A stretch of DNA of 64,000 nucleotides from Acidobacteriota bacterium (GCA_026393985.1 JAPKZB010000079.1:81540-145539), one strand, 5' to 3'. Numbered from the stretch's first letter, positions 38,938 through 49,481 are shown. A program made the numbers and translations. Notes: generated by a model from the sequence alone, not told the origin.

Positions 38938-39420
38938 ATGGCAAACTCGATCTCCGAGATTCTGGGCTCCGCGGCGGCAATCGCCAAGGGCATGAGCGTC
39001 ACTTTGAAGGAGATGATGTCTCCGACGGTGACCGAGGACTATCCGGATGCTCCGCCGAAGTTCCAGGAGCGGTACCGCGGGGTGCACGTGCTGCAGCGCG
39101 ATGAGGCGGGCCTTGAAAAGTGCGTGGCCTGCTTTCTTTGCGCGGCGGCGTGCCCGTCGAACTGCATCTACATCGAAGCCGATGAGAACACGGACCAGAA
39201 GCGGATCAGCGGCGGCGAGCGCTATGCGAGCGTGTACAACATCGACTACAGCCGGTGCATCTTCTGCGGCTTCTGCGTGGAGGCCTGCCCTACGGATGCG
39301 ATTACGCACGGCCACCAGTTTGAGATTGCGAGCTACAATACCTCGACGCTCATCTACCGGAAAGAGCAGATGCTTGTGAACATCAGTCCGCTCGCGAAGG
39401 CGCCGGCGGTGCCGGTGTAG
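38938..39420 (+). CDS. nuoI: NADH-quinone oxidoreductase subunit I (NuoI)
   Basis: A 160-residue ferredoxin-type protein with two 4Fe-4S binding motifs, CVACFLCAAACP and CIFCGFCVEACP, plus the NuoI-specific ERYRGVHVLQRD and DEAGLEKC. NuoI carries clusters N6a and N6b of complex I. No other nuo gene is nearby, so this is an isolated copy: either complex I genes are scattered or this is a paralogue. GGAAGGAG precedes its ATG. Why it follows a two-component/STAS set is unclear. Confidence 0.92.
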   Translation: MANSISEILGSAAAIAKGMSVTLKEMMSPTVTEDYPDAPPKFQERYRGVHVLQRDEAGLEKCVACFLCAAACPSNCIYIEADENTDQKRISGGERYASVYNIDYSRCIFCGFCVEACPTDAITHGHQFEIASYNTSTLIYRKEQMLVNISPLAKAPAVPV

Positions 39421-39442
39421 ACGGCGGGCGGCGGCCACTAAG

Positions 39443-40471
39443 CTAGCGGACGTTGCGGGCGGCCAGGCGGATGGTCTGGCGCGTGGCGTTGTTGGTGAGC
39501 ACGAGATAGCCGTTTTCGTGGCGGACATCGTCGACCTGGTCGAAGCCGGGGGGGATGGCGGCGTAGAACATGTGGAAGGCGGCCGAGACTTGTGATTTGG
39601 CGGGGAGCCAGCGGTAGGTGGGGAGGTCGAAGAGCTTGCCGAGGCTGATGGCTTCGCGGCGCGAGACGTCAAAGGGCTGGGTGCCGAACTCGAGGCCGCG
39701 GGAGAGTTCGCCGGAGGCGGGGTAGTTGTGCCACTCCTGGAGCCAGGGGTAGTCGGCGCGGGGGAAGTAGTAGCCGAAGACGAGGCGTTTGTCGAGGTGG
39801 AGGGCGGTGACGAAGCCGTGGGTGCGGTTGGGGTCGATGGCGCAGCCGGTGTGGTCGAGGGAGTTGGCGCCGGGGGGGACGCTGCGGAGGTTGCGGGTGC
39901 CGCCGTTGCGCAGGGGGACGTGGGGATAGGTGAACTCGACGCCGGCGTTGAGGGTGGCCTTGGGGCCGCCTTTTTCGTCGGGGCGGGTGAGGCAGCGGCC
40001 GACGGAGGCGTCGACGACGGTTTGGCCGGGGGTGAGGAAGGGGGCGCCGATGGTGCCGTGTTCGGCCCAGTTGAGGGGACGGTCGAAGGCGAGTTCGTTG
40101 GTGACGGTGGTTTCGACGGTGATGACCTGTTCGCCGGGGAGGAGGGTGATGCGGCGGGTGATGGCTTCATGAAGCAGGGGGAGGCGCGTGGAGAAGACGC
40201 CGGGCGCGGATTGGGTCCAGGATTGGCGAACGGCTTCGCCGTGGCCGGGGAGGCCGGCGGCCTGCTCTTCTTTGGAGGTGGGGCCGAAGCCGTCGAGGCA
40301 GAGGAAGTGGCCCTGGTAGTTGCCGCTGCCTTTCCACATGGGATTGGTTTGGGCGGGGTCGGCGAGGAGGAGGAGTTTGGTGAAGGCGCCGCCCGGGTTT
40401 TGGACGGAGAGTTCGAGTTTGTCGTTCTTGATGAGGGTGAGGTCGGCGAACAGGAGCAGGAGCGCGAGCAT
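39443..40471 (-). CDS. Galactose-mutarotase-like fold protein, putative aldose 1-epimerase relative
   Basis: The start is ATG at 40471 (MLALLLLFADLTLIKNDKLE); the 111 residues open upstream are Pro/Ser-rich shadow. The beta-sandwich pattern, with WAEHGTIGAPFLTPGQTVV and THGFVTALHLDKRLVFGY, resembles the aldose-epimerase/carbohydrate-binding superfamily. A hydrophobic start suggests secretion. I cannot name catalytic residues, so a catalytic role is only a guess. Length 342. Confidence 0.6.
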   Translation of the reverse strand: MLALLLLFADLTLIKNDKLELSVQNPGGAFTKLLLLADPAQTNPMWKGSGNYQGHFLCLDGFGPTSKEEQAAGLPGHGEAVRQSWTQSAPGVFSTRLPLLHEAITRRITLLPGEQVITVETTVTNELAFDRPLNWAEHGTIGAPFLTPGQTVVDASVGRCLTRPDEKGGPKATLNAGVEFTYPHVPLRNGGTRNLRSVPPGANSLDHTGCAIDPNRTHGFVTALHLDKRLVFGYYFPRADYPWLQEWHNYPASGELSRGLEFGTQPFDVSRREAISLGKLFDLPTYRWLPAKSQVSAAFHMFYAAIPPGFDQVDDVRHENGYLVLTNNATRQTIRLAARNVR

Positions 40472-40497
40472 GCTGCATTCTACGTCAGAATAGAGGC

Positions 40498-40857
40498 ATG
40501 TGGGGAATCTTGTTGTTCGCGGTGATGACGGTGGCGCAGGTGGAGAAGCTGCTGGAGCAGGGGCGGAATCTTTCGGCCAATCCGCTGCAGCGGCTGGAGC
40601 AGCGGTTGAAGTCGAATCCGGACGATGCGGCGGCGCGGATTCAGCTGCTGGCGTGGTATACGGAGAACGCGTCGACGGCGGGGGAGGCGACGGCGAAGGC
40701 GGCGCGGGTGGATCACATTTTGTGGTTTCTTGAAAACGACGCGAAGAACCCGGTGTTGACGCATGCGTCGGGCGTCGGAAAGCTGAATTGCGAAACGAAG
40801 CCAACGAGCCGGGAGGAGGAGCGGACGTGTGAGCTTCAGGGTCGGGCGCGGAAGTAG
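40498..40857 (+). pseudogene. Short secreted TPR-like protein, probably 3'-truncated
   Basis: A hydrophobic start (MWGILLFAVMTVAQ) is followed by TPR-like helices: VEKLLEQGRNLSANPLQRLE, and DDAAARIQLLAWYTENASTA. After ARVDHILWFLENDAKNPVL the frame becomes basic and polar and ends at residue 119. Proteins of this type usually continue for another 150 residues or more, so the gene seems cut, and it overlaps the convergent small membrane gene by 22 bases. The truncation is suspected from memory of similar acidobacterial proteins, not proven. Confidence 0.5.
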
Positions 40858-41123
40858 AGGAGCGTGGCGGCGCCGAGGATGACGGCGGCGACGAAGACGG
40901 CGTTGGCGGCCCAGATGAGCCAGTAGAAGACGCGCCAGCGGCGGAAGAGGCGGTGGGCGGGGATGGTGGCGCGGCAGTGGTCGTAGAGAGGGCGGTCGGG
41001 GAGGAAGGGGTTGGTGGGGGGAAGTTCGGGGAAGCGGAGGCGGAGTTCGAAGCGGAGGAGGCTGTAGGGGATGCTGAGGGCGGCGGCGGCGCTGATCAGG
41101 AGGAGGATGAGCGCCGCCGGCAT
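40836..41123 (-). CDS. Small membrane protein of unknown function
   Basis: A 95-residue protein with two predicted membrane spans (ALILLLISAAAALSIPYSLL, and IWAANAVFVAAVILGAATLL) joined by a short basic loop containing LYDHCRATIPAHRLFRRWR. No family recognised. It lies six bases after the xylose-isomerase gene on the same strand and could be co-transcribed. Confidence 0.6.
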   Translation of the reverse strand: MPAALILLLISAAAALSIPYSLLRFELRLRFPELPPTNPFLPDRPLYDHCRATIPAHRLFRRWRVFYWLIWAANAVFVAAVILGAATLLYFRARP

Positions 41124-41129
41124 GGCGGG

Positions 41130-42371
41130 TTAGACCGAGAAGAGGCGGCCTTTGTTCTGGCCGACCAGGATCTGGAAGAGGCGATGGCCGATGAGTTCGT
41201 GCAGGCTCCAGAGTTCGCGGTTGGCGGCGAACATGCCGGCCGAGTCCTGGGGGCTGGCGACGCGGGGGCCGGCGGTTTTGAGGGCTTCGGTGGCTTCCTT
41301 GATGATGGGGTCGGTGAGGACCTCGCCGGCCATCTCCCAGAGGGTGATGAAGCGGTCGACGGCGGTGGGGAAGCTGACGGCGAAGACGCCGTGCTGGCTC
41401 GTGGATCTCGGCGGCTTGTAGTCGAGGTTGAAGGGTCCGTTGAAGCCGTGGCTACGGAGGAGAACCAAGACGTTGAGCCAGTCGAAGGGGTTGATGAGGC
41501 CGACGGCGATGTCGACGTCGTGTTTGAGGCTATAGCCGTCGTTGATGTCGAAGTGCCAGAGTTTGTTGGCGAAGAGCATGCGGGCGAGGGCGGCGCGGAC
41601 GGCGGTGCCCCACATGCGTTCGTGGAGATACTCGGGGTTGAGGCCGACCATGGCGGGGTACTTCAGTTTGCCCGAGTGGATGAAGGCGAGCATGGCGTCG
41701 CTGGTGGGGAGGAGGATTTCGGCGACGGGTTCAAAGGGCTTGGCCTCCATGCAGTGCTTGAGCGTGGCGCGGCTGAACTTTTTAGCGAGGTCGATGTCGG
41801 CTTCGCAGGCGGCGTTGAGGGTGTCGGCGTACCACTGGAGGACTTCGGTTTCGTCGATGGCGCCCTGAATCCAGTAGCCGAGGGCGCCGGGCCAGTAGAC
41901 GGCGAACTGGGCGCCGAGTTCGTGGCCGATTTTGACGGTATTGGAGACGCGCCAGGCGGCATACTCGCGGATTTGCGCGGCTTCGGGGGCGGAGCTGGCG
42001 GCCCAGACGGGGTTGTTGAAGGTCTCGGTGGTGACCATCGAGCACTGCAGGCCTTCCTTCTTCAGAGAGGCGGCGATGCGGCCGACGATCTCATCCTGCT
42101 CGGCGTGGCCGAGGCCGGCGGTGGGGATGACGTCGGTGTCGTGGGTGCACCAGTAGCCGATGCCGATTTTGGCGTATTCTTCGATGATTCGTTCAAAGCC
42201 GATGGCGGGGCGGGTTTTGTCCTGGAAGAGCGAGTTGCCTTCGTAGGCGGCGGCCCATTGGGGGCCGGTGATGAAGAATTTGCGCCGGGTTTCCGGGGAA
42301 TAGGCGCCGCCGCAGGCCGAGGCGAGGCGCTCAACGAGAGCTTGTTGCTGGTTGGGTTCGAGGACAGACAT
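41130..42371 (-). CDS. xylA: Xylose isomerase (class I type)
   Basis: A TIM-barrel sugar isomerase of 413 residues, matching the shorter (actinobacterial-type) xylose isomerases. The active-site His77 and Asp80 are in CTHDTDVIP; metal ligands are seen in EAKPFEP, NPEYLHERM, HFDIND, HDVD and NLDYKPPRS. The usual GGREG loop reads WPGALG, so the substrate loop is diverged and sugar preference may differ (xylose, rhamnose or another aldose). No xylulokinase is adjacent; the small membrane protein follows. Confidence 0.88.
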   Translation of the reverse strand: MSVLEPNQQQALVERLASACGGAYSPETRRKFFITGPQWAAAYEGNSLFQDKTRPAIGFERIIEEYAKIGIGYWCTHDTDVIPTAGLGHAEQDEIVGRIAASLKKEGLQCSMVTTETFNNPVWAASSAPEAAQIREYAAWRVSNTVKIGHELGAQFAVYWPGALGYWIQGAIDETEVLQWYADTLNAACEADIDLAKKFSRATLKHCMEAKPFEPVAEILLPTSDAMLAFIHSGKLKYPAMVGLNPEYLHERMWGTAVRAALARMLFANKLWHFDINDGYSLKHDVDIAVGLINPFDWLNVLVLLRSHGFNGPFNLDYKPPRSTSQHGVFAVSFPTAVDRFITLWEMAGEVLTDPIIKEATEALKTAGPRVASPQDSAGMFAANRELWSLHELIGHRLFQILVGQNKGRLFSV

Positions 42372-42418
42372 GACGGGATAGGAGACACCATGATATCGCG
42401 GTTGGTAGAATCGCCAGA

Positions 42419-44371
42419 ATGACGCAAGACGCTAAACCCGTATCGCTTCCGACCCTGGTGCCGCCGTCGGAGGAGTTTGTCCGGCAGGCCAACGTGAGTG
42501 GGATGGAGGCTTATCGCGCGCTGTACGCGCGGGCTTTGAACAACACGGAGGAGTTCTGGGGCCAGTTGGCCGAGCAGGAGCTCGATTGGTTTGAGCGGTT
42601 TGAGAAGCCGCTTGAATGGAGCGCGCCGTTCGCCAAGTGGTTTGTGGGCGGGAAGATCAACGTCTGCTACAACTGCGTGGACCGTCATGCGGAGAACGGG
42701 CGGGGGAACAAGGCGGCGATTATCTTTGAAGGCGAGCCGGGCGACCAGCGGACGATTACGTATCGCGAACTGCAGCGGCTGGTGACGCGGTTTGCCAGTT
42801 CGCTGCTTGAGCTGGGCCTGCAGACGGGGGACCGGGCGGTGATCTACATGCCGATGATTCCCGAGGCCGCGATTGCGATGCTGGGCTGTGCGCGGCTGGG
42901 CATTCCGCACTCGGTGGTGTTTGGCGGGTTTTCGGCCGAGGCGTTGAAGGCGCGGATTCAGGACCTGGAAGCGGCGGTGGTGATTACGGCCGACGGCGGG
43001 TGGCGGCGCGGCAAGGAGATCCGGCTGAAGGATGCCGTCGATGAGGCGCTGCGGGAGTGCCCGACGGTGCGGCATACGGTGGTGTATCAGCGCACCGGTT
43101 CAGAAGTGAAGATGGAGAAGGGCCGGGACCACTGGTGGCACGTGCTCGATGAGGCGGCGAGCGAGAACGTGGCGCCGGTGCCGCTCGACAGCGAGCATCC
43201 GCTGTATGTGTTGTACACGTCGGGGACGACGGGCAAGCCGAAGGGGATTCTGCATACCTCGGCCGGGTATCTGCTGCAGGCGACGATGACGTCGAAGTGG
43301 GTGTTCGACCTGAAGGAGCAGGACACGTACTGGTGCACGGCGGACGTGGGTTGGGTGACGGGGCACAGCTATGTGGTGTACGGGCCGCTGTCGTGCGGGG
43401 CGACGAACTTCATGTACGAAGGGGCGCCGGATACGCCGGCTTTTGACCGCTGGTGGCGGCTGATTGATAAATATAAAATTTCAGTTTTCTACACCTCGCC
43501 GACGGCGATCCGGGCGTTGATCCGGCAGGGCGACCATTGGCCGGAGCGTCATAACCTGGGTTCGCTGCGGTTGTTGGGTTCGGTGGGCGAGCCGATTAAT
43601 CCGGCGGCGTGGGACTGGTATTACCGGGTGATTGGCGGGAGCCGGTGTCCGATTGTGGACACGTGGTGGCAGACCGAGACGGGGGCGATTTTGATTTCGC
43701 CGATGCCGGGGGCGACGCCGCTCAAGCCGGGTTCGGGGACGATGCCGATGCCGGGGATTGTGCCGGAGATTGTGGACCACAACGGGCACGCGGTGGAGGA
43801 CGGCAAAGAGGGCTTCCTGATTATGCGGAAGCCTTGGCCGAGCATGCTGCGGACGATCTGGGGTGATGCGGAGCGGTACAAGGATCAATACTGGTCGCGC
43901 TTTCCGGGCTACTACTTTACGGGGGACGCGGCGCGGAAGGACAAAGACGGCTACTTCTGGATTTTGGGCCGGGTGGACGATGTGATGAACGTGAGCGGCC
44001 ACCGGCTGAGCACGATGGAGATTGAGTCGGCGCTCGTGAAGCATCCGGCGGTGGCCGAGGCGGCGGTGGTGGGTAAGCCGCACGAGATTACGGGGCAGGC
44101 GGTTTGCTGCTTTGTGACCTTGAAGAAGAACGCCAAGGACGTCGATACGCTCGGCAAGGAGTTGCGGCAGTGGGTGGCGCACGAGATTGGACCGTTTGCG
44201 CGGCCGGAGGAGATTCGGTTTACCGAGTCGCTGCCGAAGACGCGGAGCGGGAAGATTATGCGGCGGCTGCTGCGGGAGATTGTGACATCGAACACGGTGG
44301 CGGGCGATGTGACGACGCTCGAAGACATGAACGTGTTGACGTCGCTCGCGGCGCAGAACGATGAGGATTAG
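42419..44371 (+). CDS. acsA: Acetyl-CoA synthetase
   Basis: AMP-forming acetyl-CoA synthetase of 650 residues. Motifs in order: [35 protein letters not shown] (phosphate loop), [18 protein letters not shown] [47 protein letters not shown], and the C-terminal [15 protein letters not shown] with the lysine that is reversibly acetylated in this family. It converts acetate to acetyl-CoA. The GC skew is strong here also. No clear terminator hairpin follows the TAG at 44369-44371; an AT-rich run follows instead. Confidence 0.96.
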   Translation: MTQDAKPVSLPTLVPPSEEFVRQANVSGMEAYRALYARALNNTEEFWGQLAEQELDWFERFEKPLEWSAPFAKWFVGGKINVCYNCVDRHAENGRGNKAAIIFEGEPGDQRTITYRELQRLVTRFASSLLELGLQTGDRAVIYMPMIPEAAIAMLGCARLGIPHSVVFGGFSAEALKARIQDLEAAVVITADGGWRRGKEIRLKDAVDEALRECPTVRHTVVYQRTGSEVKMEKGRDHWWHVLDEAASENVAPVPLDSEHPLYVLYTSGTTGKPKGILHTSAGYLLQATMTSKWVFDLKEQDTYWCTADVGWVTGHSYVVYGPLSCGATNFMYEGAPDTPAFDRWWRLIDKYKISVFYTSPTAIRALIRQGDHWPERHNLGSLRLLGSVGEPINPAAWDWYYRVIGGSRCPIVDTWWQTETGAILISPMPGATPLKPGSGTMPMPGIVPEIVDHNGHAVEDGKEGFLIMRKPWPSMLRTIWGDAERYKDQYWSRFPGYYFTGDAARKDKDGYFWILGRVDDVMNVSGHRLSTMEIESALVKHPAVAEAAVVGKPHEITGQAVCCFVTLKKNAKDVDTLGKELRQWVAHEIGPFARPEEIRFTESLPKTRSGKIMRRLLREIVTSNTVAGDVTTLEDMNVLTSLAAQNDED

Positions 44372-44438
44372 TTTTTTGAATCAAGGGTAGTTGTATTTTT
44401 ATTACGCGGCGGAGTGGGCAGCGTGCCATCCTATGGGC

Positions 44439-44570
44439 ATGCAGCCTCCCGCCGCCAACCAAACCCGTGGAGAAGTTTCTCTCGCGGTCATGCTGCGGTT
44501 GACGCGCATGGATGTTTGCTGCGGTCCTCCCACCTTCCTTCCTATCTCAGCGGTTCCCGCTGGTTTTTAA
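44439..44570 (+). other. Possible 43-codon upstream ORF in the leader
   Basis: ATG at 44439 opens a 43-residue frame (ending AVPAGF) whose TAA lies at 44568-44570, exactly at the U-tract of the hairpin at 44548. In-frame ATGs also lie at 44490 and 44508, the latter followed by DVCCG. None has a convincing ribosome-binding site. If translated, ribosomes would run through the terminator-like hairpin and could open it. Equally it may be chance in GC-rich DNA. Confidence 0.3.
44548..44568 (+). terminator. Terminator-like hairpin just before the operon start
   Basis: CAGCGG and CCGCTG pair perfectly around a 3-base TTC loop, followed by GTTTTT and then AAAT. It sits 36 bases before the ATG at 44604 and ahead of the AAGGAG at 44589-44594. 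It could be the acsA transcript end 180 bases downstream of acsA, or an attenuator controlling the following operon. Confidence 0.6.
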
Positions 44571-44603
44571 ATCCCCGATTGCCATTTTAAGGAGTTGATT
44601 CCC

Positions 44604-45323
44604 ATGTCGACGGAAACGTCTGTCCTCTGGGAAGAGTCCCTGCCGGGCGGCAGCATTTGGTCTCACGTCTTCAAGCGCGGTACGGCGCTGCGGTTGACGG
44701 ATACCGAGGGCGGCGCCAATGTGTCGGTACTCTTCTATAACGCTGAGAATTTTGTAGAGCGCTACAACATGCCGGACACGCTGAAGTGTCAGCATACGGC
44801 GCATTTGACGGCGGGCCACTGCCTGTATTCGGATATGGGGCGGGTGATGGCCTCGATCACGCACGATGACCTGGGCTGGCATGATCCGCTGACCGGCTTT
44901 TCGAACAAGGCCATTGTGGAGCGGCAGTTCGGCGCCGGGTCGTATCAGCAGCTGCGGAACGGGTGGCATACGAATGCGCAGGACCTGATTCTGGTGGAGC
45001 TGGCCAAGTACGGGATGAACGAGCGGGACCTGGTGGCGAGCGTGAACCTGTTCAGCAAGGTGGTGGTGGAGGAGAGCGGCGCGTTCCGGTATGTCGAGGG
45101 CCATTCGCCGGCGGGTTCGACGGTGGAGCTGCGGAGCGATATGAACACGCTGATGATCCTTTGCACCTGTCCGCATCCGATGGCGCCGGGCGGGGCATGG
45201 GCGCCGAAGCCGGTGGGGCTGACGGTGAAGCGGGTGGGGGTGGCCGGGGCGGAGGATCCGTGCCGGTTGTCGCGGCCGGAGAACGGGCGCGGGTTCACGT
45301 TGACCGAGAGGTATTTTCTATGA
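44604..45323 (+). CDS. DUF1989 protein, urea carboxylase-associated protein 1 (carboxyguanidine deiminase subunit-like)
   Basis: A 239-residue DUF1989 protein (urea carboxylase-associated family), with [20 protein letters not shown] and [20 protein letters not shown]. In characterised guanidine-using bacteria the two DUF1989 proteins next to the carboxylase form a carboxyguanidine deiminase (CgdAB) that hydrolyses carboxyguanidine to allophanate. ATG at 44604 has AAGGAG ten bases upstream. It overlaps the next gene by four bases (ATGA). The assignment of this gene to the A or B subunit is not certain, hence no symbol. Confidence 0.88.
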   Translation: MSTETSVLWEESLPGGSIWSHVFKRGTALRLTDTEGGANVSVLFYNAENFVERYNMPDTLKCQHTAHLTAGHCLYSDMGRVMASITHDDLGWHDPLTGFSNKAIVERQFGAGSYQQLRNGWHTNAQDLILVELAKYGMNERDLVASVNLFSKVVVEESGAFRYVEGHSPAGSTVELRSDMNTLMILCTCPHPMAPGGAWAPKPVGLTVKRVGVAGAEDPCRLSRPENGRGFTLTERYFL

Positions 45324-45961
45324 GCTTAGTCGAGAGCCAGTTGACGCCGGAGACGGCGGTGTACCGGCAGGTGGTGCCGGCGGGGGATGGTTGGATCCAC
45401 GAGGTCAAGCAGGGGCAGATCTTCCGGATTGTCGATCTCGAGGGCAACCAGGCGGCGGACACGCTCTTCTTCAATGCCCACGACTACAGCGACCGGTACA
45501 GCGCCGTGGACACGATTCGGGAGCAGGGGGGGCTGTACCTGACGACGGGTTCGGAGTTGAAAACGATCCATGGGCATACGCTGATGACGATCGTGGCCGA
45601 TACGTGCGGGCGGCACGATACGGTGGGCGGGGCGTGTGCGATGGAATCGAACATGGTGCGCTACGCCATTGAGAAGCGCTCGATGCACGCCTGCCGGCAG
45701 ACGTTCGTGCGGCTGGCGCTCGAGTGGGGCGGCGGCCTTGAGAAGCGCGACATCACGCATAACGTGAACTTCTTCATGAACGTGCCGGTGACGCCGGCGG
45801 GGAAGCTGACGTTTGAAGATGGCGTAAGCGCGCCGGGCAAGTACGTGGAGATGCGGGCGGAGATGGACACGCTGGTGCTGATCTCGAACTGCCCGCAGTT
45901 GAATAATCCATGCAACGCGTATAACCCGACTCCAGTTGAGGTCATGATCTGGGATGTTTAA
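45320..45961 (+). CDS. DUF1989 protein, urea carboxylase-associated protein 2 (carboxyguanidine deiminase subunit-like)
   Basis: The second DUF1989 protein, 213 residues. Conserved parts are [40 protein letters not shown] and [13 protein letters not shown], with the CxMxxN-like ending IWDV. It is a paralogue of the preceding gene and would form the heteromeric deiminase with it. It overlaps that gene by four bases and the carboxylase by eight, an arrangement pointing to fixed stoichiometry. Confidence 0.88.
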   Translation: MSLVESQLTPETAVYRQVVPAGDGWIHEVKQGQIFRIVDLEGNQAADTLFFNAHDYSDRYSAVDTIREQGGLYLTTGSELKTIHGHTLMTIVADTCGRHDTVGGACAMESNMVRYAIEKRSMHACRQTFVRLALEWGGGLEKRDITHNVNFFMNVPVTPAGKLTFEDGVSAPGKYVEMRAEMDTLVLISNCPQLNNPCNAYNPTPVEVMIWDV

Positions 45962-48900
45962 GAAAGTCCTCATAGCCAACCGGGGTGCGATTGCGTGCCG
46001 GGTGATCCGGACGCTGCGGCGGATGGGCATTGCTTCGGTGGCCGTTTATTCGGAGGCCGACACGGGTTCGCTGCACGTGGCGCAGGCCGATGAGGCGGTG
46101 CTGCTGGGGCCTTCGCTGGCGGCCGAGAGTTATCTTGATGCCGGGAAGGTGCTGGCGGCGGCCAAGGCGACGGGGGCGGAGGCGATCCACCCGGGCTATG
46201 GGTTTTTGAGCGAGAACGCGGGATTTGCCGAGGCGTGCCCGGCGGCGGGGATTGTGTTTATCGGCCCGGCGCCGGAGCACTTGCGGGCGTTTGGATTGAA
46301 GCATACGGCGCGGGAGCTGGCGGCGGCGAACGCGGTGCCGCTGGCGCCGGGTTCGGGGCTGGTGGCCTCGCTCGCCGAGGCGCAGGCGGAGGCGGCGCGG
46401 ATTGGCTATCCGGTGATGCTGAAGAGCACGGCCGGGGGCGGGGGCATCGGCATGCAGGTGTGCCACCGGGCCGAGGAGTTGGCGGGCGCCTATGAGACCG
46501 TGGCGCGGCTGAGCCAGGCGAACTTCAAAGACGGCGGGATGTTCCTTGAGAAGTTCGTGGCGCGGGCGCGGCACATTGAAGTCCAGATTTTCGGGGATGG
46601 GAAGGGCGAGGTGATTGCGCTGGGGGAGCGCGACTGTTCGCTGCAGCGGCGGAACCAGAAGGTGGTGGAGGAGACGCCGGCGCCGGACCTGCCGGAGACG
46701 GTTCGGCAGGCGCTGTTTGGCGCGGCGGAGCGGCTGGGGCGGGCGGTGCATTACGCCAACGCGGGGACGGTTGAGTTCCTGTACGACGCCGATACGCGGG
46801 AGTTTTACTTTCTCGAAGTGAACACGCGGCTGCAGGTGGAGCACGGGGTGACGGAGCAGGTGACGGGGGTGGACCTGGTGGAATGGATGGTGCGGCAGGC
46901 GGCGGGCGAGCTGGAGCTGAAGCGGCCGGCGGTGTGCGGCGCCTCGATTCAGGTACGGGTGTACGCCGAAGATCCGGGGCAGAATTTCCGGCCGTCGTCG
47001 GGGCAGTTGACGGCGGCGAGTTTTCCGGCCGGGGCGCGCGTCGAGACGTGGGTGGAGCGGGGCAGCGAGATCACGCCGTTTTATGACCCGATGATTGCGA
47101 AGGTGATTGTGACGGGGGCGAGCCGGGAGGAGGCGATCGGGAAGTTAGAGGCGGCATTGGCGGAGACGATGGTGGCGGGGATTGCGACCAACGTGGAGTA
47201 TCTGCGGCAGGTGGTGGCGTCGGAGGTGTTCCGGGGAGCGTCGATGACGACGGCGTATTTGAACGCGTTCCCTTATGTCTCGCATGCGGTGGACATTCTG
47301 GACGGCGGGACGCAGACGACGGTGCAGGACTATCCGGGGCGGCTGGGTTACTGGGAGGTGGGGGTGCCACCGTCGGGGCCGATGGACGCGCTTGCGTTCC
47401 GGCTGGCGAACCGGCTGGTGGGGAACGGGGAGGGCGCGGCGGGGTTGGAGTGCACGGTGACGGGTCCGACGCTCAAGTTCCGCTGCGATGCGGTGGTGGC
47501 CTTGACGGGCGCGGATATGGAGGCCAAGCTCGACGGCAAGCGGGTGCCGCGGTGGGAGGCGATTGCCGTGCGGGCGGGGCAGACGCTGCGGCTGAACCAG
47601 GTGGTGGGCGCGGGGATACGGGCCTACGTGGCGGTGCGCGGGGGAGTGGACGTGCCGGAGTATTTGGGGAGCCGGGCGACGTTTGCGTTGGGTAAATTTG
47701 GCGGGCACGGGGGCAGGGTGCTGCGGGCGGGGGATTTGCTGCCGGTGCGGGCGTTGGGCGAGGGGCCGGAGGAGCGGTGGGAGCATGCGCCGGAGTACGG
47801 GAACCGGTGGGAGATCGGGGTGTTGTACGGGCCTTACGGCGCACCGGACTACATGACGGATGGCGACATCAGCATGTTTTTTTCCACCGACTGGAAGGTG
47901 CACTACAACTCGGACCGCACGGGCGTGCGGCTGATTGGGCCGAAGCCGGAGTGGGCGCGGGCGGACGGGGGCGAGGCGGGGCTGCATCCGTCGAACGTGC
48001 ACGATAACGCCTATGCCGTGGGCACGGTGGACTTCACGGGCGATATGCCGATTATCCTGGGGCCCGACGGGCCGAGCCTGGGCGGGTTTGTGTGTCCGGC
48101 GACGATTGTGGCGGCCGAGTTGTGGAAGATGGGGCAGTTGAAGGCTGGCGACACGGTGCGCTTCCGGCGGATGACGAATCAGCAGGCGGTGCAGCTGGAG
48201 TGGGAGCTGGACCGGGCGATTGCGGGGCTAGGGAAGCTGCCCGGGCTGTTTGCCGGGGCAGGGGAGGAGCCGGCGATTGTGATGGCGCACGGGGATACGC
48301 TCTACCGGACGGCAGGGGATAAGTATCTGCTGGTGGAGTTTGGCGAGCCGGTGCTGGACATGAAGCTGCGCTTCCGGGTGCAGGCGATGGCGCACTGGCT
48401 GGGGCAGCAGCAGATTCCGGGGGTGATCGACATTACGCCGGGGATCCGGACGCTGCAGGTGCACTACGACAGCAGGCAGCTATCGCGGACGGAGCTGCTC
48501 GAGATTCTGGCGCAGGCCGAGGGGCGAACGGAGGAGGAGGTTCCTTCGCGGATTGTGCATCTGCCATTGAGCTGGGAGGATCCGCAGACGCTGCTGGCGA
48601 TTCAGAAGTACATGCAGAGCGTGCGGCCGGATGCGCCGTGGTGCCCTTCGAACATTGAGTTTATACGGCGGATTAACGGGCTCGATTCGGTGGAGGAGGT
48701 CAAGCGCATCGTGTTTGACGCCAGCTACCTGGTGATGGGCCTGGGCGACGTTTACCTGGGTGCGCCGGTGGCGACGCCGACCGATCCGCGGCACCGGCTG
48801 GTGACGACCAAGTACAATCCGGCGCGGACGTGGACGCCGGAGAACGCGGTGGGCATTGGCGGGGCTTACCTGTGCGTGTACGGTATGGAGGGGCCGGGGG

Positions 48901-49481
48901 GCTACCAGTTTGTGGGCCGGACGATTCAGATGTGGAACACCTACAAGAGCACGGAGGCTTTTGAGCCGGGCAAGCCGTGGCTGCTGCGGGGGTTCGACCA
49001 GATTCGCTTCTTCCCGGTGGAGGCTGGGGAGTTGCTCGAGTACCGGAGGGCGTTTCCGCTGGGGCGGTATCCGGTAAAGATTGAACCGGCGACCTACCGG
49101 CTGGCGCCGCCGCCGCCGGGGACGGCGGAGTTCAAGGCGCGGCAACAGGCGGCGTTTGAGGCGGAACGCGAACGATGGGGCAAGAACGCCGCGGTGGCCG
49201 AGGTGTTCGAAGAGGCGCCGCCGGCGCCGGAGCTGGATGTGCCGCCGGGATGCCGGGCGCTGCGGGCGCCGACGACGGCGAGCGTGTGGAGCGTGGAGAT
49301 TGCCGTGGGGCAGATGGTGAGCGAGGGGGGGCGTCTGGTGATTCTGGAGGCGATGAAGATGGAGGTCGCCGTGTGCTCGCCGATAAACGGTCTCGTACGG
49401 CAGGTGCTGGTGGCGCAGGGTGGGGTGGTGCAGGCCGGACAGGCGTTGTTGATTGTGGAGGAGGCGCTCGATGCTGAGTGA
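45954..49481 (+). CDS. Biotin-dependent guanidine/urea carboxylase
   Basis: Domains in order: biotin carboxylase (residues 1-~450, starting [20 protein letters not shown], with ATP-grasp and [14 protein letters not shown]); then the carboxyltransferase part in two KipA/KipI-like (AHS) modules ([29 protein letters not shown]); then [16 protein letters not shown] and a C-terminal biotinyl domain with Lys1135 in EAMKMEV. It carboxylates urea or guanidine using ATP and bicarbonate. Both substrates are known for this family, and the flanking DUF1989 pair favours guanidine. The residue said to separate them could not be assigned without an alignment. Length 1175. Confidence 0.9.
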   Translation: MFKKVLIANRGAIACRVIRTLRRMGIASVAVYSEADTGSLHVAQADEAVLLGPSLAAESYLDAGKVLAAAKATGAEAIHPGYGFLSENAGFAEACPAAGIVFIGPAPEHLRAFGLKHTARELAAANAVPLAPGSGLVASLAEAQAEAARIGYPVMLKSTAGGGGIGMQVCHRAEELAGAYETVARLSQANFKDGGMFLEKFVARARHIEVQIFGDGKGEVIALGERDCSLQRRNQKVVEETPAPDLPETVRQALFGAAERLGRAVHYANAGTVEFLYDADTREFYFLEVNTRLQVEHGVTEQVTGVDLVEWMVRQAAGELELKRPAVCGASIQVRVYAEDPGQNFRPSSGQLTAASFPAGARVETWVERGSEITPFYDPMIAKVIVTGASREEAIGKLEAALAETMVAGIATNVEYLRQVVASEVFRGASMTTAYLNAFPYVSHAVDILDGGTQTTVQDYPGRLGYWEVGVPPSGPMDALAFRLANRLVGNGEGAAGLECTVTGPTLKFRCDAVVALTGADMEAKLDGKRVPRWEAIAVRAGQTLRLNQVVGAGIRAYVAVRGGVDVPEYLGSRATFALGKFGGHGGRVLRAGDLLPVRALGEGPEERWEHAPEYGNRWEIGVLYGPYGAPDYMTDGDISMFFSTDWKVHYNSDRTGVRLIGPKPEWARADGGEAGLHPSNVHDNAYAVGTVDFTGDMPIILGPDGPSLGGFVCPATIVAAELWKMGQLKAGDTVRFRRMTNQQAVQLEWELDRAIAGLGKLPGLFAGAGEEPAIVMAHGDTLYRTAGDKYLLVEFGEPVLDMKLRFRVQAMAHWLGQQQIPGVIDITPGIRTLQVHYDSRQLSRTELLEILAQAEGRTEEEVPSRIVHLPLSWEDPQTLLAIQKYMQSVRPDAPWCPSNIEFIRRINGLDSVEEVKRIVFDASYLVMGLGDVYLGAPVATPTDPRHRLVTTKYNPARTWTPENAVGIGGAYLCVYGMEGPGGYQFVGRTIQMWNTYKSTEAFEPGKPWLLRGFDQIRFFPVEAGELLEYRRAFPLGRYPVKIEPATYRLAPPPPGTAEFKARQQAAFEAERERWGKNAAVAEVFEEAPPAPELDVPPGCRALRAPTTASVWSVEIAVGQMVSEGGRLVILEAMKMEVAVCSPINGLVRQVLVAQGGVVQAGQALLIVEEALDAE

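Larger units (their letters stand above)
44408..44603 (+). promoter_or_regulatory. Structured 5' leader of the guanidine/urea operon
   Basis: About 195 bases separate the acsA end region from the first operon ATG. It opens with an AT-rich tract (44371-44404) and then a hairpin, 44408-44457, whose outer arms GGCGGAG and CTCCCGCC pair and whose inner arms TGCC and GGCA close an 8-base loop, with an internal loop between. A second stem, CCG..GAGAA / TTCTC..CGG, follows at about 44466-44487, and CATGC..GCATG after it. The last is the terminator-like hairpin listed below. The canonical guanidine-I riboswitch cores are not seen, so the ligand, if any, is unknown. Folding was judged by eye. Confidence 0.5.

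Noticed and set aside
44371..44603. Guanidine-I (ykkC) riboswitch upstream of the carboxylase operon
   Set aside because: The conserved segments of this class (including the GGGATAAAAGCCC-like core) are not present; hence only a generic structured leader is listed.
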